Source of the DNA: Pseudomonas aylmerensis
GTDB lineage: Bacteria; Pseudomonadota; Gammaproteobacteria; Pseudomonadales; Pseudomonadaceae
NCBI RefSeq assembly: GCF_001702265.1
Contig: NZ_MAUE01000001.1
Span: 47,779-111,778 of the forward strand
Direction of reading: 5' to 3'
Length of the DNA stretch: 64,000 bases
Shown: piece by piece, positions 17,608-25,126 of the stretch
How the letters are laid out: the number at the start of each line of letters is the position of its first letter
How positions within the stretch are numbered: position 1 is the first letter of the stretch
Position numbers and translations under genes: made by a program
The notes under the pieces: generated by a model
Seen by the model: the letters and a program-made list of their open reading frames with translations, nothing else
Told to the model about the DNA's origin: nothing
Database searches by the model: none

Positions 17608-17972
17608 ACCCGGTGAATGTGTGGGTGACACCCGGTGAACGGCTGGCGAATGTCGGTGAATATCTGTCCCGGCTGTCTTTTGCTTTTCTGGCGTCCCATG
17701 CGTCCCACCTCTTTAAAACGAGGTGGGACGTCTGAAAGCCCCGCAGATTGGGGCTCTGCCCCACCGTCCTACTTTTATCTCTCTTTTCTCGTGTATAGAA
17801 AGAAATTTAAAAAGCACGCGTGCGCGTAAACGCGCGTACCTGTACCCGCTACGCACACACGGGCGGGAGGCATGAAAAAGGTGGGACGGTGGGACAGCCC
17901 AACAACGACGCGGCCTGCGCCCGTCCCACCACCGCAAAAAGCGGTGGGACGGAGGCAGGCCAGTGGGACGGC
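17608..17972. repeat. Iteron cluster, probable replication origin of the element
   Basis: Two repeat sets. CGGTGAA occurs at 17611, 17633 and 17654, spaced 21-22 bp, about two helical turns. A second unit, GTGGGACG or its complement, occurs at about 17692, 17701, 17723, 17881, 17889, 17922, 17945 and 17964, partly as inverted pairs (CGTCCCACCTC/GAGGTGGGACG around 17701-17730). An AT-rich stretch (about 17770-17816) and a GCGCGTACGCG-type dyad lie between. Iterons plus an AT-rich unwinding segment beside a primase-helicase gene fit a replication origin (inference). Confidence 0.6.
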
Positions 17973-17995
17973 ATGAGCCAGAGAGATGCCCACGA

Positions 17996-18355
17996 TCAAG
18001 CCGCTTCCCCCAGGAGGAAGTGCTCGACCACGATGTGGGCGTCGTGCAGGCGCTGGTAGTAGACGTTGCGCGTGCAGCCACTGCGGGTCAGACGTGCGGC
18101 TAAGGGCGCGTCAGGCTGGAAGTAATGCACCTTGACCACGGTCATCAGCTCGGGGTCGAGGCGTTTCTTGACGATGCGCTCAATGTCCAGCGAGGCTTCC
18201 AGCGGCACCCGGCTCCCGCGCCGGCCGCGCACCAGTTGACCACCGCTCTCCATCATCATGGCGACCATGTTGCCGCCCGAATAACCGGCGGCCACTTCGT
18301 CGCTGTGCAGCTCCTGGGCCCATTGTTTGAGGGCCATATCGATCGCTTTAATCAT
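17996..18355 (-). CDS. Putative phage late antiterminator/transcription activator (Q/RinA-like)
   Basis: 119 aa. The C-terminal half (LDPELMTVVKVHYFQPDAPL, then ARLTRSGCTRNVYYQRLHDA) has a sigma-region-4-like HTH, as in the Q/RinA-type late regulators of siphophages. The N-terminus (MIKAIDMALKQWAQ) is helical. It overlaps the primase stop by 8 bp and is followed by the iteron region, then the intrinsic terminator, the holin and terS. That order supports a late-gene antitermination role. The family match is by pattern only. Confidence 0.5.
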   Translation of the reverse strand: MIKAIDMALKQWAQELHSDEVAAGYSGGNMVAMMMESGGQLVRGRRGSRVPLEASLDIERIVKKRLDPELMTVVKVHYFQPDAPLAARLTRSGCTRNVYYQRLHDAHIVVEHFLLGEAA

Positions 18356-20567
18356 CGAAGCACGGCTCCTCGAATTCTTCCTTCTGAAGTGCAGGCGCCC
18401 TGCCCCAGTGCTCGGGTTTCTTGTACGCCCATGGCCGCTGACCGCTCTTGTTCAAAGCCCCCAGACGGAACCGTCGCCACCCCAGTCGATGCAGAATCGC
18501 ACCGACGCGCATCTGCTCGGGTTTGCCCCAATGACCGGGATCGAGCTTGAGCGCCTGACTCATCACCTCACTGCCGGTGGTGGTCTCGCCAATCTGCGAC
18601 TCTTCGAGCCAGTTCAGAATCGGTGTTTCCCATTCGTCCACCACAAAGCGTTCGTCCTGCTCCTCGCTGAACATCGGTGCTTCCTCTCGTGTCACCCACC
18701 AGAGATCGCCGGCCTCGAAGCAGAACACCGCTTCGGCCCACAGCTGGTCGCGGATCTCGCGCAGCAACGGCACATCGACCTTGGTACAGGCCACCGGCCA
18801 ATAACGCCGGTTGCCGGTGGCGTCCTTGAGGTACTCGTCCTGGTTGGTGGTCCCGACGAAAACACACTGGCGTGGCACGTCCAACGTTCTGCGGCCATAG
18901 CTTTCGCGGTAGGTGTCGGTCGACGCCGAGAAGAACTGCTTGGCCTTGGTGCTCTCGGCCTTGTTGAAGCTGTCCAGTTCGCCCAGCTCGACAATCCACT
19001 TGCCACGAATCGCCTGAAAGCCGTCCTTGTCGCCGAGGGCAAACGGCGTGTCCATGAACCACTCGCCACCGAGCACGCTCATCGCGGTCGACTTACCGGC
19101 GCCTTGTACGCCTTCGAGGATCATCACCGAGTCCGCCTTGCAGCCCGGCTTCATCACCCGCGCCACGGCGGAGATCATCCAGCGCTTGCCGACCTTGGAG
19201 GTGTAATCCGTTGCCTTCACCCCCATCACATCCGTCAACCAACGCTCCAGGCGCGGCACACGATCCCATTCGAGTTTTTTCAGGTACTCGCGCACCGGGT
19301 GAAAGGCGTGGTCGTGGGCCACGACACTCACCGCCTCGATCACGTGCGACGACTTCACGCGCAGGTTGTACTGCTGCGCGAGCCACTTCATCACCCGCAC
19401 GTCGTCGATGTCGGCCCACTCGCCGGTACCACCCCCATAAGGAGCAGCCCGCAGCTTGACGATCTTCGAGCTGAAGGCGCAGTAGCTGATCACCCCGGCC
19501 CAGCGTTCGTCATGCGCGAGGATCAGTTCGACGTTCTGCATGTGCGCGATCAGGGCCCCGCTCTCGCTGCGAGCCAGCTGATCTTTCCAGCCACCGGCGG
19601 CCGGTGGACGCACAACCGCGAGCACTTGTCGGCGAACCGCATCCAAACCTTCGGCGACGTGCAGGTCGTTGAAGTCGGTCCACTTGTCGTGGCGCTCGAG
19701 CGCGAAGGTCGGCGCAACCACCTGGGCACCGACAATCAGCGCGGCGTTGCCGGCCTTCTCTTCGCCGGGGTTCCACGCATCACCGTTGGGCTTGGTGGTC
19801 TTCCAGTCATCGTCGCGGCAGATGATCAGCGGGCATCCGGCAAAACGCTCACGCATGGCTTTGCACACCGCGAGCAGGTTGCCCGCATCGAAGGCCACCG
19901 CCACAGTGAGCGAGGTCGCCATGTGCAGGCTGGCGCCGGTGGCGTAACCCTCACACACCAGCACCGGTTCACCCGGCTCCGGGTGCGGACCGAGCAGGTG
20001 AAAGGTGCCCTCCTTCGCCATGCCGTAAGGCCAGTAGGATTTGTCGCGGCCAGTGTCTTCCTGCTTGCTGGGGAAGATCACCTGCAGGCCCATGATTTGA
20101 TCACGGGCATTTTTCATCGGGACCAGCACGGCGCCGGTGCGCGGCGCGTAACGCACATTGATCCCGACGATCTGTTTGCGGTCCAGGTAGTCGCTGCGTC
20201 CGGTGGTCGGCATGCGCTCGAACAAACCCTGCGCCCTTTTCGCCGCCCGCCGCGCAGCGTTGTTCGCGATTTCGGCGGCACGGCGCTTGGCTTCCTCCTG
20301 GCGAGCGCGCATCACTTCGCGCTCTTCCGGCGACATGCGCCCGGCCTTGACCTTGATCTTCTGCGTCTCGCCCGAACGCCAATCACCGAAGGCGCCGAAG
20401 ATCAGCGTGTCGCCCTTCTCCGTGCGCTGCTCGTGAACCACGTACCAGCCGTTCTTTTCCTTGCCCTTGTCCTGCGCTGTCTTGCAGCGGGTCAGCTTGC
20501 CGAACACCAGCGGTTGCGCTGGCTCCAGACCGTAGTCGGCGAATTGGCCCAATACCTCATCGAGCAT
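18348..20567 (-). CDS. Bifunctional toprim primase / VapE-type helicase
   Basis: 739 aa from the start at 20567 (MLDEVLGQF), preceded by a G-rich site. The N-terminal half is a primase: a charged linker (RARQEEAKRRAAEI), then a toprim fold (VLVCEGYATGASLHMAT, then PLIICRDDDWK) where Glu and Asp would bind metal. The C-terminal half is a VirE/VapE P-loop ATPase (MILEGVQGAGKSTAM Walker A, SFNKAESTKAKQFFS, then FVGTTNQDEYLKDATGNRRY). Such fusions start and unwind replication of phages, satellites and islands. It overlaps both the DksA-like gene upstream and the Q-like gene downstream. Confidence 0.88.
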   Translation of the reverse strand: MLDEVLGQFADYGLEPAQPLVFGKLTRCKTAQDKGKEKNGWYVVHEQRTEKGDTLIFGAFGDWRSGETQKIKVKAGRMSPEEREVMRARQEEAKRRAAEIANNAARRAAKRAQGLFERMPTTGRSDYLDRKQIVGINVRYAPRTGAVLVPMKNARDQIMGLQVIFPSKQEDTGRDKSYWPYGMAKEGTFHLLGPHPEPGEPVLVCEGYATGASLHMATSLTVAVAFDAGNLLAVCKAMRERFAGCPLIICRDDDWKTTKPNGDAWNPGEEKAGNAALIVGAQVVAPTFALERHDKWTDFNDLHVAEGLDAVRRQVLAVVRPPAAGGWKDQLARSESGALIAHMQNVELILAHDERWAGVISYCAFSSKIVKLRAAPYGGGTGEWADIDDVRVMKWLAQQYNLRVKSSHVIEAVSVVAHDHAFHPVREYLKKLEWDRVPRLERWLTDVMGVKATDYTSKVGKRWMISAVARVMKPGCKADSVMILEGVQGAGKSTAMSVLGGEWFMDTPFALGDKDGFQAIRGKWIVELGELDSFNKAESTKAKQFFSASTDTYRESYGRRTLDVPRQCVFVGTTNQDEYLKDATGNRRYWPVACTKVDVPLLREIRDQLWAEAVFCFEAGDLWWVTREEAPMFSEEQDERFVVDEWETPILNWLEESQIGETTTGSEVMSQALKLDPGHWGKPEQMRVGAILHRLGWRRFRLGALNKSGQRPWAYKKPEHWGRAPALQKEEFEEPCFDD

Positions 20568-20790
20568 GCTGAATCCCCCGCTCAGACAGGGACTGGCAGC
20601 TGATGCACTGCGAGCAACCCGGTTGGGCCAGTCGGCGTGCTTCCGGAATCGGATCGTCACAGGCTTCACAGAACAGCAAGGAATGGGCAGCACTCTCGGC
20701 CTTGGCAGCGCTGCGCGCTGCCATGGCCTGATCGATGCGTTCCTGCACCAGATCGTTGGCGAAATCGGCGATGTCAGCCACGGTCGGCAC
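20557..20790 (-). CDS. TraR/DksA-type C4 zinc-finger protein
   Basis: 77 aa with a helical N-terminus (ADIADFANDLVQERIDQAM) and a C-terminal finger, CEAC...CSQCISC, as in phage and plasmid TraR/DksA proteins that bind RNA polymerase through the secondary channel. It begins with GTG inside the end of the CII-like gene and overlaps the primase start by 11 bp, so translation is probably coupled. Confidence 0.75.
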   Translation of the reverse strand: MPTVADIADFANDLVQERIDQAMAARSAAKAESAAHSLLFCEACDDPIPEARRLAQPGCSQCISCQSLSERGIQHAR

Positions 20791-21292
20791 CTCGCGTCGT
20801 CTGGTTGACGTAGGTGGCGCGGTTGAACAACCCGAGCAGCCCTTGAATGCCGCGGAACACCTGCAGGCGAATCGCCGCCAGTTCCTGATCAGTCACCACA
20901 CCGTCGCCAATGCTCTTGGCCCAGGTCTCGGCCAGATCGGCGACCTGACGGAAGTATTCGGCGATACCCGTGGTCAGGGTCTCGGGCATGTCGTTGGTGT
21001 AGGTGTCGGCTAGCTCCTGCCAGATCGTATCGCCGACCAGCGCATGCACCGCATCCAGAATGCGGCGATCCTTGGTCAGTTCGAGGATTTCGCCAAACTC
21101 CTGAATGTTGATGGAGTGGCTCGGATGGGTTGGCGACAGCTTGTGCTGCAGCGTGGTCGGGTTACGACCGGTCGTGGCAGCGATGGCAGCAGCGCCGCCT
21201 GGGTATTCGCGAGCGGCGTGGTACAGCGCTAAATCGAGCGGCAGGATTTCCCGCTGCGCCCGTTCCAGAGAACTGAGAGCGATTCGGCTCAT
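20774..21292 (-). CDS. CII-family phage regulatory protein
   Basis: 172 aa from ATG 21292 (AGGA 9 bp upstream); the frame is open much further upstream, but the family start is MSRIALSSLERAQ. Helical HTH-type N-terminus (ALYHAAREYPGGAAAIAATT, then GRNPTTLQHKLSP), then FGEILELTKDRRILDAVHAL, matching the Phage_CII/YmfL-like regulators found next to replication genes in Pseudomonas phages. It heads the replication operon and lies downstream of the Cro-like gene. Expected to influence the lysogeny decision or early transcription. Confidence 0.75.
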   Translation of the reverse strand: MSRIALSSLERAQREILPLDLALYHAAREYPGGAAAIAATTGRNPTTLQHKLSPTHPSHSINIQEFGEILELTKDRRILDAVHALVGDTIWQELADTYTNDMPETLTTGIAEYFRQVADLAETWAKSIGDGVVTDQELAAIRLQVFRGIQGLLGLFNRATYVNQTTRGADRG

Positions 21293-21349
21293 GGCATTAA
21301 TCCTAAAAGTTGCCAGTGCCATGCGACAGATGTTGGTGATACATTTGCC

Positions 21350-21612
21350 GCGTGGTCTGGAGAGGCCCAAACGCCGGTAACCCTTGCAGGGGACAACCGG
21401 CACCGTGCCGGGGCGAACAATCCGTTGTTCCCCCCTGGCGCAACAGCTGCCAGCTCTGTGGTAAGAACGGCAGCAACACCAAGGCTTCCGAGCCTTGGAA
21501 ACGCGATGGAGGTCGGCGGCATGTGGTGTGCGCACCTACCGACATCGCGCCCCGGCAGCATGTGATGATGCTAACGGGAGGAACTGGGCGGCCCTTGGGT
21601 CGCCTTTTTTCT
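21350..21612 (+). ncRNA. Candidate structured RNA antisense to the cII leader
   Basis: This 325-bp non-coding gap between the Cro-like and CII-like genes is rich in perfect hairpins: CCGGCAC/GTGCCGG, CCAAGGCT-TCCG-AGCCTTGG and GTCGG...CCGAC. On the plus strand it ends in a stem (GGGCGGCC-CTTG-GGTCGCC, one mismatch) followed by TTTTTTCT at 21585-21612. That terminator serves a plus-strand transcript although both neighbours are on the minus strand. A small antisense or immunity-type RNA is possible. No promoter was identified, and the hairpins could also be the leader of the cII mRNA. Confidence 0.35.
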
Positions 21613-21617
21613 AGGTT

Positions 21618-21896
21618 TTATGCAGCGACAGCGGAAATAGCTGGAGCTGGAGCTGGAGCTGGAAAAAGATCAGGTAAATCAGGACGCAATTCGTGGGGTA
21701 ACACTTTTCCTTCCGATGCCTTAGCAACCGAATGCACACGTTCGGTGGGAACCCGCCCCGCCCTGACCCATTTCCAGACATGCGGTTGCTTGACGTTGCA
21801 GCGGCGAGCAAGCTCTGACTGGTTGTTACCGCAAATCTTGATGACCTTTTCTAAGGCCTGCCGACATAGCTCGGCGTCTTTAACGCAGTAAGTCAC
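21618..21896 (-). CDS. Cro-like (YdaS-type) repressor
   Basis: 92 aa with an HTH (ALEKVIKICGNNQSELARRC, then NVKQPHVWKWVRAGRVP) typical of Cro/YdaS phage repressors. The C-terminus carries an APAPAPAP tail encoded by a perfect GGAGCT hexamer repeat (about 21643-21663). It is divergent from the CI-like repressor with 110 bp between, the standard CI/Cro layout. It would turn off CI and early genes during induction. Confidence 0.8.
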   Translation of the reverse strand: MTYCVKDAELCRQALEKVIKICGNNQSELARRCNVKQPHVWKWVRAGRVPTERVHSVAKASEGKVLPHELRPDLPDLFPAPAPAPAISAVAA

Positions 21897-22006
21897 TGAT
21901 TAAGCTCTCCCTGATGAACGACGAAGCGAATCTACAACCTTCGTAATAGACAAGTCAACACCCAATAGTTTAGGACGCCCTATAACCGAGGTCGTAGAAT
22001 TACCCC
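21897..22006. promoter_or_regulatory. CI/Cro divergent operator region
   Basis: A 110-bp gap between the divergent Cro-like and CI-like genes. It includes partial dyads (CGAAG...CTTCG at about 21921-21945). The operators must lie here by position, but individual sites cannot be assigned with confidence. Confidence 0.5.
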
Positions 22007-22786
22007 ATGAAATACTTACCGATCGATCTCCTCCCCACGCTCTCCGATCGGCTGAAATATGCCATGGAGCAACTCAACCTCAGTCAAACTGATGTGGCGA
22101 AGCTTTCGGGATGCTCTCAAGCGACGATTTTCAAAATCGTAGATGGCCAAACACGAGAAAGCCGCAAAACAGGCGCTATAGCTCGCGGACTTAACCTTTC
22201 GTTACCGTGGCTTGAGAATGGCGATATGCCAGCCAGCATAGTGCCCATCACTCGTCGTCAGGAAAAATCACCCCCGCCTCTTATTCTTGAACCGGTATCC
22301 GCGTGGGATAACGACACCCCCTTGAATGATGACGAGGTGGAGATACCACTTTTTAAGCAAGTTGAGATTTCAGCTGGGGCAGGGAGAACAGCTGTTCAGG
22401 CTGAATATGGCCGTGTGCTTCGTTTTTCCCTTGCAACACTTCGGCAGTGCGGCGTCCACCCTGCTAATGCGTTATGTGCGCCAGTCACAGGTAGGAGCCA
22501 GGAACCGTTAATCCTTCACGGTGCGACGGTCGGAATAGACCGCGGCATGACCAAAATCATTTCTGACCATCTCTATGCCATTGAGCAAGAGGGCGCGCTG
22601 AGGATTAAATTCCTGGAACGTTTGGAGGGTGGTGGACTGAAGCTCGTGAGCTATAACAGAGCTGAACATCCAGATGAATCCTATACATTTGACCAGTTTG
22701 TAGAGCAGCAAATGAAAGTTTTAGGTCGAGTATTTTGGTGGTCGACAATCCGCCCCGTGAATGCTCCTCCTCTTCCAAGAAATTGA
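22007..22786 (+). CDS. CI-like phage repressor with S24 peptidase domain
   Basis: 259 aa. XRE HTH at about 12-65 (LSDRLKYAMEQLNLSQTDVA, then KLSGCSQATIFKIVDG); LexA-like S24 domain at about 115-245. The candidate cleavage region is EISAGAGRT. The catalytic Ser lies in GRSQEP (usually GxSMEP) and the Lys in ALRIKFLERL, so autocleavage on DNA damage looks possible despite the Met-to-Gln change. It should hold the element in the integrated state and release it in the SOS response. Confidence 0.88.
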   Translation: MKYLPIDLLPTLSDRLKYAMEQLNLSQTDVAKLSGCSQATIFKIVDGQTRESRKTGAIARGLNLSLPWLENGDMPASIVPITRRQEKSPPPLILEPVSAWDNDTPLNDDEVEIPLFKQVEISAGAGRTAVQAEYGRVLRFSLATLRQCGVHPANALCAPVTGRSQEPLILHGATVGIDRGMTKIISDHLYAIEQEGALRIKFLERLEGGGLKLVSYNRAEHPDESYTFDQFVEQQMKVLGRVFWWSTIRPVNAPPLPRN

Positions 22787-22836
22787 AGATCTAAAACCAA
22801 AGTAATTGCATCATGCTAACACCTAGGTTATTTTCG

Positions 22837-22860
22837 CCTCACTCTCCTACCACAGTGAGG
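22837..22860 (+). promoter_or_regulatory. Hairpin covering the ribosome-binding site of the first rightward gene
   Basis: CCTCACT, 10-base loop, AGTGAGG forms a perfect 7-bp stem. The second arm holds the Shine-Dalgarno-like GTGAGG 7 bases before ATG 22868. It could hide the site in the mRNA or be a regulator dyad. Confidence 0.4.
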
Positions 22861-22867
22861 CTTCACC

Positions 22868-23047
22868 ATGCGTACCACCGCATCCCTGCATGTCCATCCG
22901 GCATGCGTCAGCAATCGAAAACTGATCGAACAGCTGCAGCTCGCCACGGGCTGCCTGGTCGTCATTCATAACAGCAAACCCAAGCTTGTCGCCAAGTCCT
23001 GTCAGCCCTCTCCTGTTCATCCGAACGGCGGAGGGCACGCGGCATGA
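22868..23047 (+). CDS. Small phage protein (59 aa), unknown function
   Basis: Starts at ATG 22868 after GTGAGG and ends in an ATGA overlap with the next gene. Its sequence (MRTTASLHVHPACVSNRKLI, then EQLQLATGCLVVIHNSKPKL) looks like a compact folded alpha/beta protein. The overlap and spacing support it as a real first gene of the rightward operon. No family recognised. Confidence 0.55.
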   Translation: MRTTASLHVHPACVSNRKLIEQLQLATGCLVVIHNSKPKLVAKSCQPSPVHPNGGGHAA

Positions 23048-23634
23048 TCAAGTTCAAGATCGACAACCGTACCCTGCAGTTGCTCAATGCCCAGGTCAAC
23101 CTGAGCGAGACCTTCAACCATGTTCTGCGCACAGCGCCGAAGCGCGAGTGCCTGGCATTCCGTCTCAAGGCTGAGCGCGGCCCCGTGGAAAGCACTTTTG
23201 TCATCGAGCTGGGCAGTGAACGCCACACGCTGACCCTGCCGAACGACAAGAAGATGCACCTCAAGCTAGCCGACTTCATCGAAGAGATTGCCAACGGCCC
23301 GCTTGATCCGAGCAACACCAGCGACCCGGCGCATCGCGCGCATGCCGATCGCCAATACGGCCGCTTTGACGTCCAGGACAAGCAACGGGTGTTCGAGCTG
23401 ATTCGTACCGGCGGCGTGCTGAGCCTCGACATGGGTTTCGATCTGCCGCTGCACGTGGCTGTTCATCGCCCGCACACTCTCTCCTGCATCACCGCCATCC
23501 TCAGCATCGGCAAAAAGAGCCCGCGTACCCGGTGTTTTACCGCGTGCGGTACCGATGTCGAGATCTACGGCAAAGTCAGCGAATCCATCAGCCAAATTGC
23601 TGCAGCGGCCACTCCTGCTGCACACGCGGCTTAA
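23044..23634 (+). CDS. Hypothetical phage protein (196 aa)
   Basis: Overlaps the 59-aa gene by ATGA. Beta-rich protein with conserved-looking segments (TRCFTACGTDVEIYGKVSES near the C-terminus; DVQDKQRVFELIRTGGVLSL in the middle). No signal peptide or membrane segment. Proteins of this kind sit in the early operon between repressor and integrase in Pseudomonas prophages; function unknown. Confidence 0.7.
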   Translation: MIKFKIDNRTLQLLNAQVNLSETFNHVLRTAPKRECLAFRLKAERGPVESTFVIELGSERHTLTLPNDKKMHLKLADFIEEIANGPLDPSNTSDPAHRAHADRQYGRFDVQDKQRVFELIRTGGVLSLDMGFDLPLHVAVHRPHTLSCITAILSIGKKSPRTRCFTACGTDVEIYGKVSESISQIAAAATPAAHAA

Positions 23635-23644
23635 GGTGGGCGAC

Positions 23645-23926
23645 ATGGAACGTACCCTCGCCCAAACAGCTGCTCATCTCGGCCTGACCCGCCCCAAGCT
23701 CATCGCCCGCATGCGCGAAAAGGGTCTGCTCAAGGGAAACCTGCCGGCGGATCTCAACCGTGACGATGATTATCTGCGGATCAAAAGCAGTCCCTGGTAC
23801 GACGAGAAATACGGCATGCAGTACAGCCAGTCGACTCGGGTCAAGCAGGCCGGAATCCGCTGGCTGGCTGACCAGTTGGGTATCGACCTCCCCGCCATTC
23901 CGGCAGGCCGCCGTGACGTGGCCTAG
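23645..23926 (+). CDS. KilAC-like phage antirepressor-domain protein
   Basis: 93 aa from ATG 23645, preceded by AAGGTGGG. It resembles the free-standing C-terminal KilAC domain of phage antirepressors: AAHLGLTRPKLIARMREKG, an aromatic central part (DDYLRIKSSPWYDEKYGM), then STRVKQAGIRWLADQLG. In full antirepressors this domain follows a Bro/Ant N-terminus, absent here. Possibly modulates repression. Confidence 0.6.
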   Translation: MERTLAQTAAHLGLTRPKLIARMREKGLLKGNLPADLNRDDDYLRIKSSPWYDEKYGMQYSQSTRVKQAGIRWLADQLGIDLPAIPAGRRDVA

Positions 23927-24080
23927 GGAATACGCCCGACAGATCATCGCAATGCGAACACGTGAGGAGCGCAATGCCGCGCTCCAGGAGGTGCCTGAAC
24001 ATCTGCGGGAATTGACCAAACGCCATTGCCTGAACGCCTGGAACCACCCATCACGATCCAAACGCAAGGAGGCTCAATAG
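23913..24080 (+). CDS. Small phage protein (55 aa), DUF7696-like
   Basis: Likely starts at GTG 23913, overlapping the previous gene by 14 bp. The sequence TWPREYARQIIAMRTREERN, then LQEVPEHLRELTKRHCLNAW is a short helical protein common before integrase-side genes in Pseudomonas phages. The family name is tentative. Confidence 0.5.
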   Translation: MTWPREYARQIIAMRTREERNAALQEVPEHLRELTKRHCLNAWNHPSRSKRKEAQ

Positions 24081-24084
24081 CCAC

Positions 24085-24465
24085 ATGAACAACGCGAACC
24101 AAACACCGCTTCGCCTTCATCCGGCGCCTGAATCGACCACCGTTGAAATGCTCTATCGCACTTTCGGGAATGTGCTGATCCCGCTGGAAAAAATTCGGGA
24201 GGCCTATTTTCGCAACCTGAATTCGCAGTTGTTCGTGACTGAGATCTACAACGGCCGGATTCAGCTTCCGATCACCACGATCGACGCCAGTCGCAAGGCA
24301 CTTAAATACGTCCACATCCGGCACATGGCCTCGTTGATCGACATCTGCGCCTACAAGGCCGATGAAGACATGCAGCGACAGCAGGAAGACCAACCCGATG
24401 CTGCACCCACTCCATTAACGGCAGTTACCACTACCCCACGACAACCCCAGGAGCACACCAAATGA
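24085..24465 (+). CDS. PrtN-family (pyocin activator) regulator
   Basis: 126 aa. Residues about 20-90 match the PrtN pattern: YRTFGNVLIPLEKIREAYF, then TEIYNGRIQLPITTIDASRK and KYVHIRHMASLIDICAY. PrtN activates pyocin genes through P-box sequences after DNA damage. The C-terminal 30 residues are Pro/Thr/Gln-rich and look disordered. Within the element it may activate local late genes, or act on pyocin or prophage promoters elsewhere (inference). Confidence 0.75.
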   Translation: MNNANQTPLRLHPAPESTTVEMLYRTFGNVLIPLEKIREAYFRNLNSQLFVTEIYNGRIQLPITTIDASRKALKYVHIRHMASLIDICAYKADEDMQRQQEDQPDAAPTPLTAVTTTPRQPQEHTK

Positions 24466-24914
24466 TGACTCCAATACAAATAGTTGCACTCGTCATCCTG
24501 ACGGCGCTCGCCGCTCTCCTTATTTGGGGCGATTACATCATGGGCCGCAGAGATGGTCTGGAGGTCGGCCTGCGCGAGAGTGAAGACATTCAGCGCGCCG
24601 TGAGCGCCAAAACCATACGCGAGCTTCAGGCCTCCCTGCAGTTCATCAGGGCTGATCACGCGCGCCTGGCACAAACTTGCAAACTTCTTGAAGCAAGTCC
24701 GCAGTTCGGCCCGACAGAAAAGCAGACGCTGGTCGCCATCGGCGACCTACTGCGAATTGCCGCCGAAACCTTCAGCGTATTTCGTACTGGCAAGAAGCTC
24801 GAGCGCGACGCCAGACCTCTACGAGAACAAGCGCTTCAATTAGCAAAACGCGTAGTAACCCAAAAAAGGACCGATCACATGAAAGGCATTCAGCCAAAAG
24901 GAGTGAGAGCATGA
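24462..24914 (+). CDS. Membrane-anchored coiled-coil phage protein
   Basis: 150 aa, overlapping the PrtN gene by ATGA. One N-terminal transmembrane helix (IQIVALVILTALAALLIWGD) followed by a long charged helix (RESEDIQRAVSAKTIRELQA). Function unknown; the layout would suit a membrane-tethered accessory or superinfection protein, but nothing proves it. Confidence 0.65.
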   Translation: MMTPIQIVALVILTALAALLIWGDYIMGRRDGLEVGLRESEDIQRAVSAKTIRELQASLQFIRADHARLAQTCKLLEASPQFGPTEKQTLVAIGDLLRIAAETFSVFRTGKKLERDARPLREQALQLAKRVVTQKRTDHMKGIQPKGVRA

Positions 24915-25126
24915 GCGCCGCAGAAAAAATTGATTTCCACATAACTCCAGGCGCCTGGTTTCGGCAGGATCTGCTGTATCCAGTTTTTGGATTAAGCACG
25001 GAAGCAGTCCGCAAATACCGATCCCGCGGGATCTGGCTAGAAGGGAAGCACTATCGAACCGACCCAGCGAACGTGCTTGTTTATAACAAGGAGGCCATTG
25101 AAAAGTGGATGGCAGGCCAACCATGA
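24911..25126 (+). CDS. xis: Excisionase
   Basis: 71 aa with a winged-helix pattern typical of phage excisionases paired with DUF3596 integrases: WFRQDLLYPVFGLSTEAVRK, then YRSRGIWLEGKHY and YNKEAIEKWM. It overlaps the membrane gene before it and the integrase after it by ATGA junctions, which fits coupled expression for excision. Confidence 0.8.
   Translation: MSAAEKIDFHITPGAWFRQDLLYPVFGLSTEAVRKYRSRGIWLEGKHYRTDPANVLVYNKEAIEKWMAGQP

Noticed and set aside
18327..20603. Long plus-strand open frame (758 codons) opposite the primase-helicase
   Set aside because: It is the high-GC shadow of the minus-strand gene, whose toprim, Walker and VapE motifs are clear; the shadow is His/Val/Gln-rich and has no motif.
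21352..21891. Plus-strand frame with CQLC...HVVC, like a small zinc finger
   Set aside because: It has no stop before the intrinsic terminator, runs antisense through the Cro-like gene, and lacks a ribosome site.
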